Shown: piece by piece, positions 25,440 to 37,719 of the stretch
Layout of the letters: each line of letters opens with the position of its first letter
Position numbering within the stretch: the stretch's first letter is position 1
Source: Cyrtodaria siliqua
Lineage: Eukaryota > Mollusca > Bivalvia > Adapedonta > Hiatellidae
Direction: 5' to 3'
NCBI GenBank assembly: GCA_037043455.1
Contig: JAWPHD010011429.1
Span: 1 to 64,000, forward strand
DNA length: 64,000 nt
The notes under the pieces: model-generated
Database searches by the model: none
Told to the model about the DNA's origin: nothing
The model's input: the letters and a program-made list of their open reading frames with translations, nothing else
Translations under genes and position numbers: made by a program

Positions 25440-25619
25440 TGTTTGACGTTGACGGAAAATGACGTACTACTTTCCGTTGTCATGTGTTGCTATGATAAGA
25501 AGTCGGCGGAGCTAAATAACCACTCTGCTTCTTTAATTTGACGTTAAACCCGTCAATGATATGACGTAACCGAAGTGACGTCAACTAACGTAACTGACGT
25601 CATTTAAATAAGCGTTAAA
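25440..25619 (+). promoter_or_regulatory. CRE/ATF-rich promoter-like region
   Basis: Within 180 bp upstream of the ATG at 25620 there are two palindromic TGACGTCA sites (25576-25583 and 25595-25602) and two half-palindromes: TGACGTAC at 25460 and TGACGTAA at 25562. Several other GACGTT/GACGG words occur. AAAATGGCG near 25418 resembles a YY1-type site. CREB/ATF binding to TGACGTCA is established knowledge; promoter function here is inference. Confidence 0.45.
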
Positions 25620-25894
25620 ATGGAAGCCGGCGAGGGGACGTTAGCGTCAGTGGCTAACAGCTTATTTTACTTATTGTACTTAGATGGACAAATTATTGAG
25701 AGAAGGCATCCTGAAGTAAATGAAACTGATATGTATAGGATTTTTGTCAACAAACTAGATCTGCAGAAAAACAGACTAAATCTGGCTTTACATTTTTCAC
25801 GGAGTGGTTTCGCTCGACCGGTGAGACCAGAGTAACTGAAGAAATTGGCTTCAAGGAGTTGGACGGTCTATATTGGAAGTTTTATTCTGAGTAG
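25620..25894 (+). pseudogene. Broken N-terminal part of a QRICH1/ZMYM-like (Crypton-derived) gene
   Basis: Two overlapping frames are open. Frame 1 starts at the ATG at 25620 (MEAGEGTLASVANS...) and stops at 25835. Frame 3 is open from 25739 to a TAG at 25892-25894 and reads TKSGFTFFTEWFRSTGE ... ELDGLYWKFYSE. The latter resembles, from memory, the core-binding-like N-terminal region of QRICH1/ZMYM2/KIAA1958-type proteins (pattern T....F..W ... ELD.LL.KFY.EVR), a family related to Crypton tyrosine recombinases and very numerous in bivalves. The frame change could mean a frameshift or a short intron (an ATCTGCAG acceptor-like site lies at about 25761-25768; CCG|GTGAGA at 25822 is donor-like). 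A hairpin and a MITE follow immediately and separate this part from the matching downstream piece at 26547-26774. I infer a decayed, interrupted gene. It could also be a live host gene with short exons. Confidence 0.45.
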
Positions 25895-25915
25895 AATCTA
25901 TAGTCCGACAATATA

Positions 25916-26046
25916 GGTTATTGAATGTGTATGGCTAAATATTACTTGGAACGAGTTGTTTTGGCAAAGGACGACGAGCTTGCGAGTCGTCCTGCGCCAA
26001 AGCAACGAGTTCTAAGTAATATTTAGCCATATTAAATTCAATAACC
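25916..26046. repeat. Fold-back hairpin adjoining MITE
   Basis: Left GGTTATTGAAT ... ATGGCTAAATATTACTT ... GAACGAGTTG ... GGACGAC pairs with right GTCGTCC ... CAACGAGTTC ... AAGTAATATTTAGCCAT ... ATTCAATAACC, around GAGCTTGCGA. It is immediately followed by the left terminus of the MITE at 26048. The second MITE copy (28790) has only GGTTATTGAATTTGTAACC at this place. Confidence 0.85.
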
Positions 26047-26047
26047 T

Positions 26048-26543
26048 TTTTATTGTATACTTTCATATTGTTTTCGATCAATGTTAATTGTATGACTATT
26101 ACTTTTCATTATATTTGTGTTATTTTTATAGCTTTTGATGGAATTCCTATAATGTCATTCAGTTTCATTTTGTGTGGACGATTATTTTGCGCGAAAACGA
26201 CGTCGACGTCGGATGACGTCATTAAAAACATCAAGCGATTTTCCAACGTTTGTTTGCCATTCGATAAAGTTAAAAGTAGTGGGTGAGTGACCATTTCAAT
26301 TATTTGATCAATTTCTGCCACAAAAGGTTGAACAAAAACACGTCGTTTTTGTTGTTGACACTATAGGAAGGATTCCGTTATTTTATTTGAAAGTAGTTCC
26401 TTATTTCTATTTCGCGGCTCTTAGCAAGCGCGAGAAAAAGTTTCGGTGCAATATCAATGTGTGCAATATAGTAAAATATTAAAATATTGCACACTTAGCT
26501 CAATGCAAACTAAACGGGACAATATGAAAGTATACAATAAAAC
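26048..26543. mobile_element. MITE with ~24-bp terminal inverted repeats, copy 1
   Basis: The left end TTATTGTATACTTTCATATT + GT is the inverse of the right end ACAATATGAAAGTATACAAT + AA (26519-26543). The interior contains ACGTCGACGTCGGATGACGT + CATT and an inner inverted repeat GTGTGCAATAT...ATATTGCACAC. It is about 496 bp without a credible gene. It lies between two fragments of the same broken gene, so it inserted into that locus or its intron. Confidence 0.85.
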
Positions 26544-26546
26544 TGA

Positions 26547-26774
26547 ATACTAGCCAGACTCGATGAAATCAGTCCAGGCCATCATCAGCTGGTACTTAAA
26601 CGAGAAGAAGTACCTTTAGCTAAGGAGTTTCAGCATTCAAGGGACATACTGACAGCCAAAAGAAATGCTCTGAAACAGCAAGAAAGGGAAATAAAGAAAT
26701 CGAAATGGAATGGAATGGACAAATTGAAAGAGAAAAAGAGAGAGAATAAACTACAAACAATAAATTTAAGTTAA
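26547..26774 (+). pseudogene. Second fragment of the QRICH1/ZMYM-like gene
   Basis: An open frame from 26547 to TAA at 26772-26774 reads RLDEISPGHHQLVLKREE, then EFQHSRDILTAKRNALKQQ, then a lysine/glutamate-rich tail. The EF..SR..L.AKR..L..(Q)G.GNKP block is a hallmark I know from QRICH1/ZMYM2-like DUF3504 proteins. After KQQ the expected GKGNKP continues as KGNKE only in the +2 frame, so a frameshift follows the motif and the C-terminal recombinase-like part is missing. The fragment lacks an ATG; CCAG at 26553-26556 could be a splice acceptor. It pairs with 25620-25894 across the inserted hairpin and MITE. The family call is from memory of the motif. Confidence 0.5.
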
Positions 26775-26925
26775 AATTGTCCTGTTGTTTTCGTTCATTC
26801 ATTTTTGTTATTTTTATTTTATAAATTAATTCGGTACTGTAAATCTAACAGTTTAATATCCTTTGATTTTTTTTATATATAAAATCCCAATGAAAATGCA
26901 TATATATATGATAAACAGATTAAAA

Positions 26926-27073
26926 CATGGGTGATGCGTTATTGTCCGTCATATCGGCCCTCAGGCTAAAGCCTTCGGGCCGATATGACGGACAATAACG
27001 TTTAGCCTGAGGGCCGATATGACGGACAATAACGCTTCGGGCCGATATGACGGACAATAACGCACCACCCATG
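26926..27073. repeat. Fold-back hairpin with extra arm copies
   Basis: The left arm CATGGGTGATGCGTTATTGT CCGTCATATCGGCCC is inverted three times to the right as GGGCCGATATGACGGACAAT + AACG (about 26979, 27012 and 27039). The last copy ends GCACCACCCATG, which matches the outermost left arm. It lies directly upstream of the 26-bp array. Confidence 0.85.
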
Positions 27074-27095
27074 ACGTATTAATCTCTAAATATTC

Positions 27096-28764
27096 TGGAG
27101 TGGTGATATGGATATATATATGGAGTGGTGACAACGCTTTATATATTGGAGTGGTGACAAGGCTTTACATACTGGAGTGGTGATCTGGCTTTATATACTG
27201 GAGTGGTGATATGGCTTTATATACTGGAGTGGTGATATGGCTTTATATACGAGAGTGGTGATATGGCTTTATATACTAGAGTGGTGACATGGCTTTATAT
27301 ACTGGAGTGGTGATATGGCTTTATATACTGGAGTGGTGATATGGCTTTTTATATTGGAGTGGTGACATGGCTTTACATATTGGAGTGGTGACATGGCTTT
27401 ACATACTGGAGTGGTGACATGGCTTTATATACTGGAGTGGTGATATGGCTTTACATACTGGAGTGGTGATCTGGCTTTATATACTGGAGTGGTGACATGG
27501 CTTTATATACTGGAGTGGTGATATGGCTTTATATACTGGAGTGGTGATATGGCTTTTTATATTGGAGTGGTGACATGGCTTTACATATTGGAGTGGTGAC
27601 ATGGCTTTACATACTGGAGTGGTGATATGGCTTTACATACTGGAGTGGTGATATGGCTTTACATACTGCAGCGGTGACATGGCTTTATATTCGGGAGTGT
27701 GGCTTTATATACTGGAGTGGTGATATGGCTTTATATACTGGAGTGGTGACATGGCTTTATATACTGGAGTGGTGACATGGCTTTATATACTGGAGTGGTG
27801 ATATGGCTTTACATACTGGAGTGGTGACATGGCTTTATATACTGGAGTGGTGATATGGCTTTATATATTGGAGTGGTGATATGGCTTTATATACTGGAGT
27901 GGTGACATGGCTTTATATACTGGAGTGGTGATATGGCTTTATATACTGGAGTGGTGATATGGCTTTATATACTGGAGTGGTGATATTGCTTTATATACTG
28001 GAGTGGTGATATGGCTTTATATACTGGAGTGGTGATATGGCTTTATATACTGGAGTGGTGATATTGCTTTATATACTGGAGTGGTGATATGGCTTTATAT
28101 ACTGGAGTGGTTAAATGGCTTTATATACTGTAGTGGTGATATGGCTTTACATACTGGAGCCGTGATATGGCTTTATATATTGGAGTGGTGATATGGCTTT
28201 ATATACTGGAGTGGTGATATGGCTTTACATACTGGAGTGGTGATATGGCTTTATATACTGGAGTGGTGATATGGCTTTATATACTGGAGTGGTGATATGG
28301 CTTTACATACTGGAGCCGTGATATGGCTTTACATACAGGAGTGGTGATATGGCTTTATATACTGGAGCGGTGATATGGCTTTACATACTGGAGTGGTGAT
28401 ATGGCTTTACATACTGGAGCCGTGATATGGCTTTATATACTGGAGTGGTGATATGGCTTTACATACTGGAGTGGTGACATGGCTTTGCATACTGGAGCGG
28501 TGATATGGCTTTACATACTGGAGTGGTGATATGGCTTTACATACTGGAGTGGTGATATGGCTTTATATACTGGAGTGGTGATATGGCTTTACATACTGGA
28601 GTGGTGATATGGCTTTATATACTGGAGTGGTGATATGGCTTTATATACTGGAGTGGTGATATGGCTTTACATACTGTAGTGGTGACATGGCTTTACATAC
28701 TGGAGCGGTGATATGGCTTTATATACTGGAGTGGTGATATGGCTTTATATATTGGAGTGGTGAT
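27096..28764. repeat. 26-bp minisatellite, first block (~64 units)
   Basis: The unit ATGGCTTTATATACTGGAGT + GGTGAT is tandemly repeated with few indels. Common variants are TTACATAC, GACATGG, GAGCGG and CAGGAG. On the minus strand each unit contains TATATAAAG, a TATA-box-like word. Open frames arise from the 78-bp codon periodicity and are not genes. Confidence 0.95.
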
Positions 28765-28767
28765 ATT

Positions 28768-29270
28768 ATAGGTTATTGAATTTGTAACCTTTTTATTGTA
28801 TACTTTCATATTGTTTTCGATCAATGTAATTGTATGACTATTACTTTTCATTGTATTTGTGTTATTTTTGTAGCTTTTGATGGAATTCCTATCTTGTCAT
28901 TCAGTTTCATCTTGTGTGGATGATTATTTTGCGCGAAAACAGCGTCGACGTCGGATGACGTCATTAAAAACATCAAGCGATTTTCTAAAGTTTGTTTACC
29001 ATTCGATAATGCTTTAAACAGTGGGTGAGTGACCATTTCAATTATTTTATCAATTTCTGCCATAAAAGGTTGAAAAAAAACAACGTATTTTTTTGTTGAC
29101 ACTATAGGAAGGATTCCGTTATTTTATTTGAAAGTAGTTCCTTGTTTCTATTTCGCGGCTCTTAGCAAGAGAAAAAGTTCCGGTGCAATATCAATGTGTG
29201 CAATATCGTAGAATATTGCACACTTAGCTCAATGCAAACTAAACGGGACAATATGAAAGTATACAATAAG
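28768..29270. mobile_element. MITE copy 2, inserted in the 26-bp array
   Basis: This is colinear with 26048-26543, including the inverted ends (28790 and about 29246-29270), the ACGTCGACGTCGGATGACGT block and the GTGTGCAATAT inner repeat. Its leader TATAGGTTATTGAATTTGTA + ACC corresponds to the hairpin beside copy 1 with its core missing. Array units lie on both sides, so it sits within the minisatellite. Confidence 0.9.
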
Positions 29271-29272
29271 AC

Positions 29273-32200
29273 TTTATATACTGGAGTGGTGATATGGCTT
29301 TATATACAGGAGTGGTGATATGGCTTTATATACTGGAGTGGTGATATGGCTTTATATACTGGAGTGGTGATATGGCTTTATATACTGGAGTGGTGATATG
29401 GCTTTATATACTGGAGTGGTGATATGGCTTTATATACTGGAGTGGTGATATGGCTTTATATACTGGAGTGGTGATATGGCTTTATATACTGGAGTGGTGA
29501 TATGGCTTTACATACTGGAGTGGTGACATGGCTTTATATACTGGAGCGGTGATATGGCTTTACATACTGTAGTGGTGATATGGCTTTACATACAGGAGTG
29601 GTGATATGGCTTTACATACTGGAGTGGTGATATGGCTTTACATACTGGAGTGGTGATATGGCTTTATATACTGGAGTGGTGATATGGCTTTACATACTGG
29701 AGTGGTGACATGGCTTTATATACTGGAGCGGTGACATGGCTTTATATACTGGAGCGGTGATATGGCTTTACATACTGGAGTGGTGATATGGCTTTACATA
29801 CAGGAGTGGTGATATGGCTTTATTTACTGGAGTGGTGATATGGCTTTACATACTGGAGTGGTGATATGGCTTTACATACAGGAGTGGTGATATGGCTTTA
29901 TTTACTGGAGTGGTGATATGGCTTTACATACTGGAGTGGTGATATGGCTTTATATACTGGAGTGGTGATATGGCTTTACATACTGGAGTGGTGATATGGC
30001 TTTACATACAGGAGTGGTGATATGGCTTTACATACTGGAGTGGTGATATGGCTTTACATACAGGAGTGGTGATATGGCTTTATTTACTGGAGTGGTGATA
30101 TGACTTTACATACAGGAGTGGTGATATGGCTTTACATACTGGAGTGGTGGCATGGCTTTATATACTGGAGTGGTGACATGGCTTTACATACAGGAGTGGT
30201 GATATGGTTTTATATACTGGAGTGGTGGCATGGCTTTATATACTGGAGCGGTGATATTGCTTTATATATTGGAGTAGTAGTGATATGGCTTTACATACTG
30301 GAGCGGTGATATTGCTTTATATACTGGAGTGGTGACATGGCTTTACATATTGGAGTGGTGACATGGCTTTACATACAGGAGTGATGATATGACTTTATAT
30401 ACGAGAGTGGTGGCATGGCTGTATATACTGGAGTGGTGATATTGCTTTATATACTGGAGTGGTGATATGGCTTTATATACTGGAGTGGTGATATTGCTTT
30501 ATATATTTGGAGTGGTGACATGGCTTTATATATTGGAGTGGTGACATGGCTTATATACTGGAGTGGTGACATGGCTTTATATACTGGAGTGGTGATATTG
30601 CTTTATATACTGGAGTGGTGATATGGCTTTACATACTGGAGCGGTGATATGGCTTTATATACTGGAGCGGTGATATGGCTTTATATACAGGAGTGGTGAT
30701 ATTGCTTTATATATTTGGAGTGGTGACATGGCTTTATATATTGGAGTGGTGACATGGCTTATATACTGGAGTGGTGATATGGCTTTATATACTGGAGTGG
30801 TGATATGGCTTTACATACTGGAGTGGTGATATGGCTTTATATACTGGAGTGGTGATATGGCTTTATATACTGGAGTGGTGCAATGGCTTTATATACTGGA
30901 GTGGTGATATGGCTTTATATACTGGAGTGGTGATATGGCTTTATATACTGGAGTGGTGATATTGCTTTATATATTTGGAGTGGTGACATGGCTTTATATA
31001 TTGGAGTGGTGACATGGCTTATATACTGGAGTGGTGATATGGCTTTATATACTGGAGTGGTGATATGGCTTTACATACTGGAGTGGTGATATGGCTTTAT
31101 ATACTGGAGTGGTGATATGGCTTTATATACTGGAGTGGTGATATGGCTTTATATACTGGAGTGGTGCAATGGCTTTATATACTGGAGTGGTGATATGGCT
31201 TTATATACTGGAGTGGTGATATGGCTTTATATACTGGAGTGGTGATATTGCTTTATATATTTGGAGTGGTGACATGGCTTTATATATTGGAGTGGTGACA
31301 TGGCTTATATACTGGAGTGGTGATATGGCTTTATATACTGGAGTGGTGATATGGCTTTACATACTGGAGTGGTGATATGGCTTTATATACTGGAGTGGTG
31401 ATATGGCTTTATATACTGGAGTGGTGATATGGCTTTATATACTGGAGTGGTGCAATGGCTTTATATACTGGAGTGGTGATATGGCTTTATATACTGGAGT
31501 GGTGATATGGCTTTATATACTGGAGTGGTGATATGGCTTTATATACTGGAGTGGTGATATGGCTTTATATACTGGAGTGGTGATATGGCTTTACATACTG
31601 GAGTGGTGATATGGCTTTATATACTGGAGTGGTGATGTGGCTTTATATACTGGAGTGGTGATGTGGCTTTATATTCTGGAGTGTGGCTTTATATACTGGA
31701 GTGGTGATATGGCTTTATATACTGGAGTGGTGATATGGCTTTACATACAGGAGTGGTGATATGGCTTTATAAACTGGAGTGGTGATATGGCTTTATATAC
31801 TGGAGTGGTGATGTGGCTTTATATTCTGGAGTGTGGCTTTATATACTGGAGTGGTGATATGGCTTTATATACTGGAGTGGTGATATGGGTTTACACACTG
31901 GAGTGGTGATATGGCTTTATATACTGGAGTGGTGATGTGGCTTTATATACTGGAGTGGTGATGTGGCTTTATATTCTGGAGTGTGGCTTTATATACTGGA
32001 GTGGTGATATGGCTTTATATACTGGAGTGGTGATATGGCTTTACATACTGGAGTGGTGATATGGCTTTATATACTGGAGTGGTGATATGGCTTTACATAC
32101 AGGAGTGGTGATATGGCTTTATAAACTGGAGTGGTGCTATGGCTTTATATACTGGAGTGGTGATATGGCTTTATATACTGGAGTGGTGATATGGCTTTAT

Positions 32201-35200
32201 ATACTGGAGCGGTGATATGGCTTTACATACTGGAGTGGTGATATGGCTTTACATACTGGAGTGGTGATATGGCTTTATATACTGGAGCGGTGATATGGCT
32301 TTATATACTGGAGTGGTGATATGGCTTTTTATACTGGAGTGGTGATATGGCTTTTTATACTGGAGTGGTGATACGGCTTTATACTGGAGTGGTGATATGG
32401 CTTTACATACAGGAGTGGTGATATGGCTTTACATACTGGAGTGGTGATATGGCTTTATATACTGGAGTGGTGATATGGCTTTACATACTGGAGTGATGAT
32501 ATGGCTTTACATACTGGAGTGGTGATATGGCTTTATATACTGGAGTGGTGATATGGCTTTACATACTGGAGTGGTGATATGGCTTTATATACTGGAGTGG
32601 TGACATGGCTTTATATACTGGAGTGGTGATATGGCTTTATATATTGGAGTAGTAGTGATATGGCTTTACATACTGGAGCGGTGATATTGCTTTATATACT
32701 GGAGTGGTGACATGGCTTTACATATTGGAGTGGTGACATGGCTTTACATACAGGAGTGGTGATATGGCTTTATATACTGGAGTGGTGGCATGGGTTTATA
32801 TACTGGAGCGGTGATATTGCTTTATATATTGGAGTAGTAGTGATATGGCTTTACATACTGGAGCGGTGATATTGCTTTATATACTGGAGTGGTGACATGG
32901 CTTTACATATTGGAGTGGTGACATGGCTTTTCATACAGGAGTGGTGATATGGCTTTATATACGAGAGTGGTCGCATGGCTTTATATACTGGAGTTGTGGC
33001 ATGGCTTTATATACTGGAGCGGTGATATTGCTTTATATATTGGAGTGGTGACATGGCTTTACATATTGGAGTGGTGACATGGCTTTACATACAGGAGTGG
33101 TGATATGGCTTTATATACGAGAGTGGTGACATGGCTTTATATACTGGAATGGTGATATTGCTTTATTTACTGGAGTGGTGATATGGCTTTACATACTGGA
33201 GCGGTGATATGGCTTTATATACTGGAGTGGTGATATTGCTTTATATACTGGAGTGGTGATATTGCTTTATATACTGGAGTGGTGATATGGCTTTATATAC
33301 TGGAGTGGTGATATTGCTTTATATACTGGAGTGGTGATATGGCTTTATATACTGGAGTGGTGATATGGCTTTATATACTGGAGTGGTGATATTGTTTTAT
33401 ATACTGGAGTGGTGATATGGCTTTATATACTGGAGCGGTGATATGGCTTTATATATTTGGAGTGGTGATATTGCTTTATATATTTGGAGTGGTGACATGG
33501 CTTTATATATTGGAGTGGTGACATGGCTTTATATACTGGAGTGGTGACATGGCTTTATATACTGGAGTGGTGATATTGCTTTATATACTGGAGTGGTGAT
33601 ATGGCTTTACATACTGGAGCGGTGATATGGCTTTATATACTGGAGCGGTGATATGGCTTTATATACTGGAGTGGTGACATGGCTTTATATACTGGAGTGG
33701 TGATATGGCTTTATATACTGGAGTGGTGATATGGCTTTACATACTGGAGTGGTGATATGGCTTTATATACTGGAGTGGTGATATGGCTTTATATACTGGA
33801 GTGGTGATATTGCTTTATATACTAGAGTGGTGATATGGCTTTATATACTGGAGTGGTGATGTGGCTTTATATACTGGAGTGGTGACATGGCTTTATATAC
33901 TGGAGTGGTGATATGGCTTTATATACTGGAGTGGTGACATGGCTTTACATATTGGAGTGGTGATATGGCTTTATATACTGGAGTGGTGACATGGCTTTAT
34001 ATACTGGAGTGGTGACATGGCTTTATATACTGGAGTGGTGACATGGCTTTATATACTGGATTGGTGATATGGCTTTATATACTGGAGTGGTGATATGGCT
34101 TTATATACTGGAGTGGTGACATGGCTTTATATACTGGAGTGGTGATATGGCTTTATATACTGGAGTGGTGATATGGCTTTATATACTGGAGTGGTGATAT
34201 TGCTTTATATATTTGGAGTGGTGACATGGCTTTATATATTGGAGTGGTGACATGGCTTATATACTGGAGTGGTGATATGGCTTTACATATTGGAGTGGTG
34301 ATATGGCTTTATATATTGGAGTGGTGATATGGCTTTACATACTGGAGTGGTGATATGGCTTTATATACTGGAGTGGTAATATGGCTTTATATACTGGAGT
34401 GGTGACATGGCTTTATATACTGGAGTGGTGATATGGCTTTATATATTGGAGTGGTGATATGGCTTTATATATTGGAGCGGTGACATGGCTTATATACTGG
34501 AGTGGTGATATGGCTTTACATATTGGAGTGGTGATATGGCTTTATATACTGGAGTGGTAATATGGCTTTATATACTGGAGTGGTGACATGGCTTTATATA
34601 CTGGAGTGGTGATATGGCTTTATATATTGGAGTGGTGATATGGCTTTATATACTGGAGTGGTGATATGGCTTTACATATTGGAGTGGTGATATGGCTTTA
34701 TATATTGGAGTGGTGATATGGCTTTACATACTGGAGTGGTGATATGGCTTTACATATTGGAGTGGTGATATGGCTTTATATATTGGAGTGGTGATATGGC
34801 TTTACATACTGGAGTGGTGATATGGCTTTATATACTGGAGTGGTAATATGGCTTTATATACTGGAGTGGTGACATGGCTTTATATACTGGAGTGGTGATA
34901 TGGCTTTATATACTGGAGCGGTTATATGGCTTTATATACTGGAGCGGTGATATGGCTTTATATACTGGAGTGGTGATATGGCTTTATATACTGGAGCGGT
35001 GATATGGCTTTACATACTGGAGCGGTGATATGGCTTTATATACTGGAGTGGTGATATGGCTTTATATACTGGAGTGGTGATATGGCTTTACATACAGGAG
35101 TGGTGATATGGCTTTATATACTGGAGTGGTGATATGGCTTTATATACTGGAGTGGTGATATGGCTTTATATACTGGAGTGGTGATATGGCTTTATATACT

Positions 35201-35510
35201 GGAGTGGTGATATGGCTTTATATACTGGAGTGGTGATATGGCTTTATATACTGGAGTGGTGATGTGGCTTTATATACTGGAGTGGTGACATGGCTTTACA
35301 TACTGGAGTGGTGATATGGCTTTATATACTGGAGTGGTGATATGGCTTTTTATACTGGAGTGGTGATATGGCTTTATATGCTGGAGCGCTGATATGGCTT
35401 TATATGCTGGAGCGCTGATATGGCTTTATATACTGGAGTGGTGATATGGCTTTATATACTGGAGTGGTGACATGGTTTATATACTGGAGTGGTGCTATGG
35501 CTATTGTCAT
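29273..35510. repeat. 26-bp minisatellite, second block (~240 units)
   Basis: This continues the ATGGCTTTATATACTGGAGT + GGTGAT array. Higher-order blocks are visible. The rare unit GATATTGCTTTATATATTTG + GAG, followed by two GACATGG units and a short GACATGGCTTATATAC unit, recurs at about 30490, 30698, 30958, 31244 and 34197. The first four are spaced 208, 260 and 286 bp apart, which are 8, 10 and 11 units. A truncated-unit block (ATTCTGGAGTGTGGC) recurs every 150 bp at 31661, 31811 and 31961. It ends near 35510 in unique sequence. Confidence 0.95.
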
Positions 35511-36012
35511 CATGTGTATGTATCAAAAGGTATGAAGACACAAGAAGCATCAAGAAAGTTTTTGTGATTAAAAAATGCAGTTTGAGTTTTGAGTTTGACC
35601 TGTTCTGTGACATAGACCTTTATATCTTGGTGTGATGAAGTGACTATTTTTATGATGAGAATATATCGACATGTTTAAGAAATATAAGAAGAAGCCAAAA
35701 AAACAATTATTCTTATCAATTTTAGTTTTTGTGACCAAAAATGACGTTTCAATCCAGAATTTGACCTTGACTGGTGTAGACCCGAAGGGGACTCGTAAAC
35801 ATGTCTCTCTCAAGTCATTTAAGCCTATTCAAACTGGTTTCAAATAAAACATAACAAAACACAATGATACATTAAGCAAATTTTAATGACTCGATGATAT
35901 GGCCTACTAATAGTACTGTCTGTAATGATAAAAGCATATAGCGTCAAGCGTATACTACAGAAATGTACATGTATAATAACAACGTCCTATCCCGCACCTG
36001 GGGAGATAGACA
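35511..36012. other. Spacer after the minisatellite
   Basis: No recognised gene. The 81-codon minus-strand ORF at 35568-35813 lacks family motifs. The GAC(C)T...TGTGACATAGACCTT wording resembles diverged helentron-core sequence but is too weak to call. Confidence 0.4.
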
Positions 36013-36150
36013 AAACAGGGCTGCAACATGCATGAATACAGTTAAACAGGGCTGCCATACGCATGAATACAGTTAAACAGGGCTGCCACATGCATGAATA
36101 TAGTATAACAGGGCAGTCACATGCAGAATATAGTAAAAATAGGGCCACTA
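36013..36150. repeat. ~33-bp tandem repeat, four units
   Basis: AACAGGGCTGCCACATGCAT + GAATA(C/T)AGTTA is repeated at about 36014, 36043, 36075 and 36107, the last ones degenerating. The word AAACAGGGCTGCCACAC recurs once at about 37739, just beyond the element at 36462-37715. Confidence 0.8.
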
Positions 36151-36461
36151 AACGCAGGTATATACTCACATACATGTATACTTTAAAATAATGAAAGGGA
36201 CACCCGAAAATCTTGAAATCGTGATCAAGCATTTAAACGAGCGTTTCGATTTATTAATACAGAACCATTTTGACATTAAACTTGTTTGCATAGAATTAAA
36301 TAAAAGATCAAGTTTTATTTTTTTCTTCTTCTTCAACCATGTTTAAACATATACAATCAACAGTTAGTAGTATGGAAAAAAAAAGTTTGTTTTATACTAT
36401 TATTACAATGAATTTTAATGACTGAACGAATGCAAGTAATAATTGTAGAAACGCTTTTTTA

Positions 36462-37715
36462 AACAAGAGGTCAATGACCTTGAAGCTCTACTGATTGATT
36501 TTGATTTCAGGAAGCAGTCCCTACAGACTTGTTTTTTGAAAATCTATTTTTAACCGTGGCGGCCATCTTGAATTTCCGGCCTACCTGAAATTTTGCTAGG
36601 ATCAATTAGACATTAAGAGCAACATTCCTGTGAAGTTTCATGAAAATCCGTCAAGTAGTTTCAGAGGAGTAGTCGCTACAAGTTTTCATTATCTAAGTCT
36701 ATGTAAACGAAGATGGCCGCTGGCAGCCATGTTTAACGTCAAATCAAAACGATTTTCGACAAGGACCAACATCATGTCATACTGATCATTTTAGAAAAAG
36801 TCCCATATCAATATCTCCTATAGTTTTGAAGAAGTAGTCGCTACAAACTTATTTATTTTAAATCTATTTTTAGCTGTGGCGGCCATCTTGAATTTCCGGC
36901 CGACCTGAAATTTTTCTAGGATCAACTAGACATCAAGAGCAACATTCCTGTGAAGTTTCATGAACAACCGCCTAGTAGTTTCAGTGTAGTAGTCGCTACA
37001 AGTTTTTACTATATAACTCTATGTAACCAAAGATGGCCACTGGCAGCCATGTTTAACGTCGAATCAAAATAATTTTCGACAAGGATCAACATCATGTCAT
37101 GCTGATCATTTTAGAAAAAGTCCCATATCAATATCACTTATAGTTTTCAAGAAGTAGTCGCTACAAACTTATTTTTTAAAAATCTATTTTTAGCTGTGAC
37201 GGCCATCTTGAATTTCTGGCCGATCTGAAATTTTGCTAGGATCAACTAGACATCAAGAGCAACAATCCTGTAAAGTTTCATGACAATCCGCCAAGTAGTT
37301 TCAGAGGAGTAGTCGCTACAAGTTTTTACTATATAACTCTATGTAAACAAAGATGGCCGCTGGCAGCCATGTTTAACGTTGAATCATAACGATTTTTGAC
37401 AAGGATCAACATCATGTCATGCTGATCATTTTAGAAAAAGTCCCATATCAATATCACTTATAGTTTTCAAGAAGTAGTCGCTACAAACTTGTATTTTAAA
37501 ACTCTATTTTTAGCTTTGGCGGCCATCTTGGATTTCACATCAACATGAATTTTTGCTCGGATCAACTAGACTTTATGGGCAACATTTCTGTAAAGTTTCA
37601 TGAATATCCATCCAGTAGTTTCAGAGGAGTTGTCGCTACAAATAAAAGTTTACGGACAGACGGACGCCGCACCACGGCATAAGCTCTGCTGATCTCTGAT
37701 CAGTCGAGCTAAAAA
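36462..37715 (+). mobile_element. AACAAGAGG element with 320-bp internal repeats, complete
   Basis: The 5' end is AACAAGAGGTCAATGACC (the palindrome GGTCAATGACC inside), then CTTGAAGCTCTACTGA. The interior is about 3.5 tandem units of 320 bp: GGCCATCTTG starts at 36561, 36881, 37201 and 37521. The 3' end is ACGGACAGACGGACGCCGCA, then a CTGATCTCTGATCAG hairpin, then TCGAGCTAAAAA (37715). There is no coding capacity. The layout fits non-autonomous Helitron/Helentron-like elements with central tandem repeats; that class is inference. Confidence 0.8.
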
Positions 37716-37719
37716 CCAA

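Noticed and set aside
27096..35510. CRISPR-like regular repeats
   Set aside because: Units are contiguous without spacers, vary by substitution and lie in a eukaryotic context.
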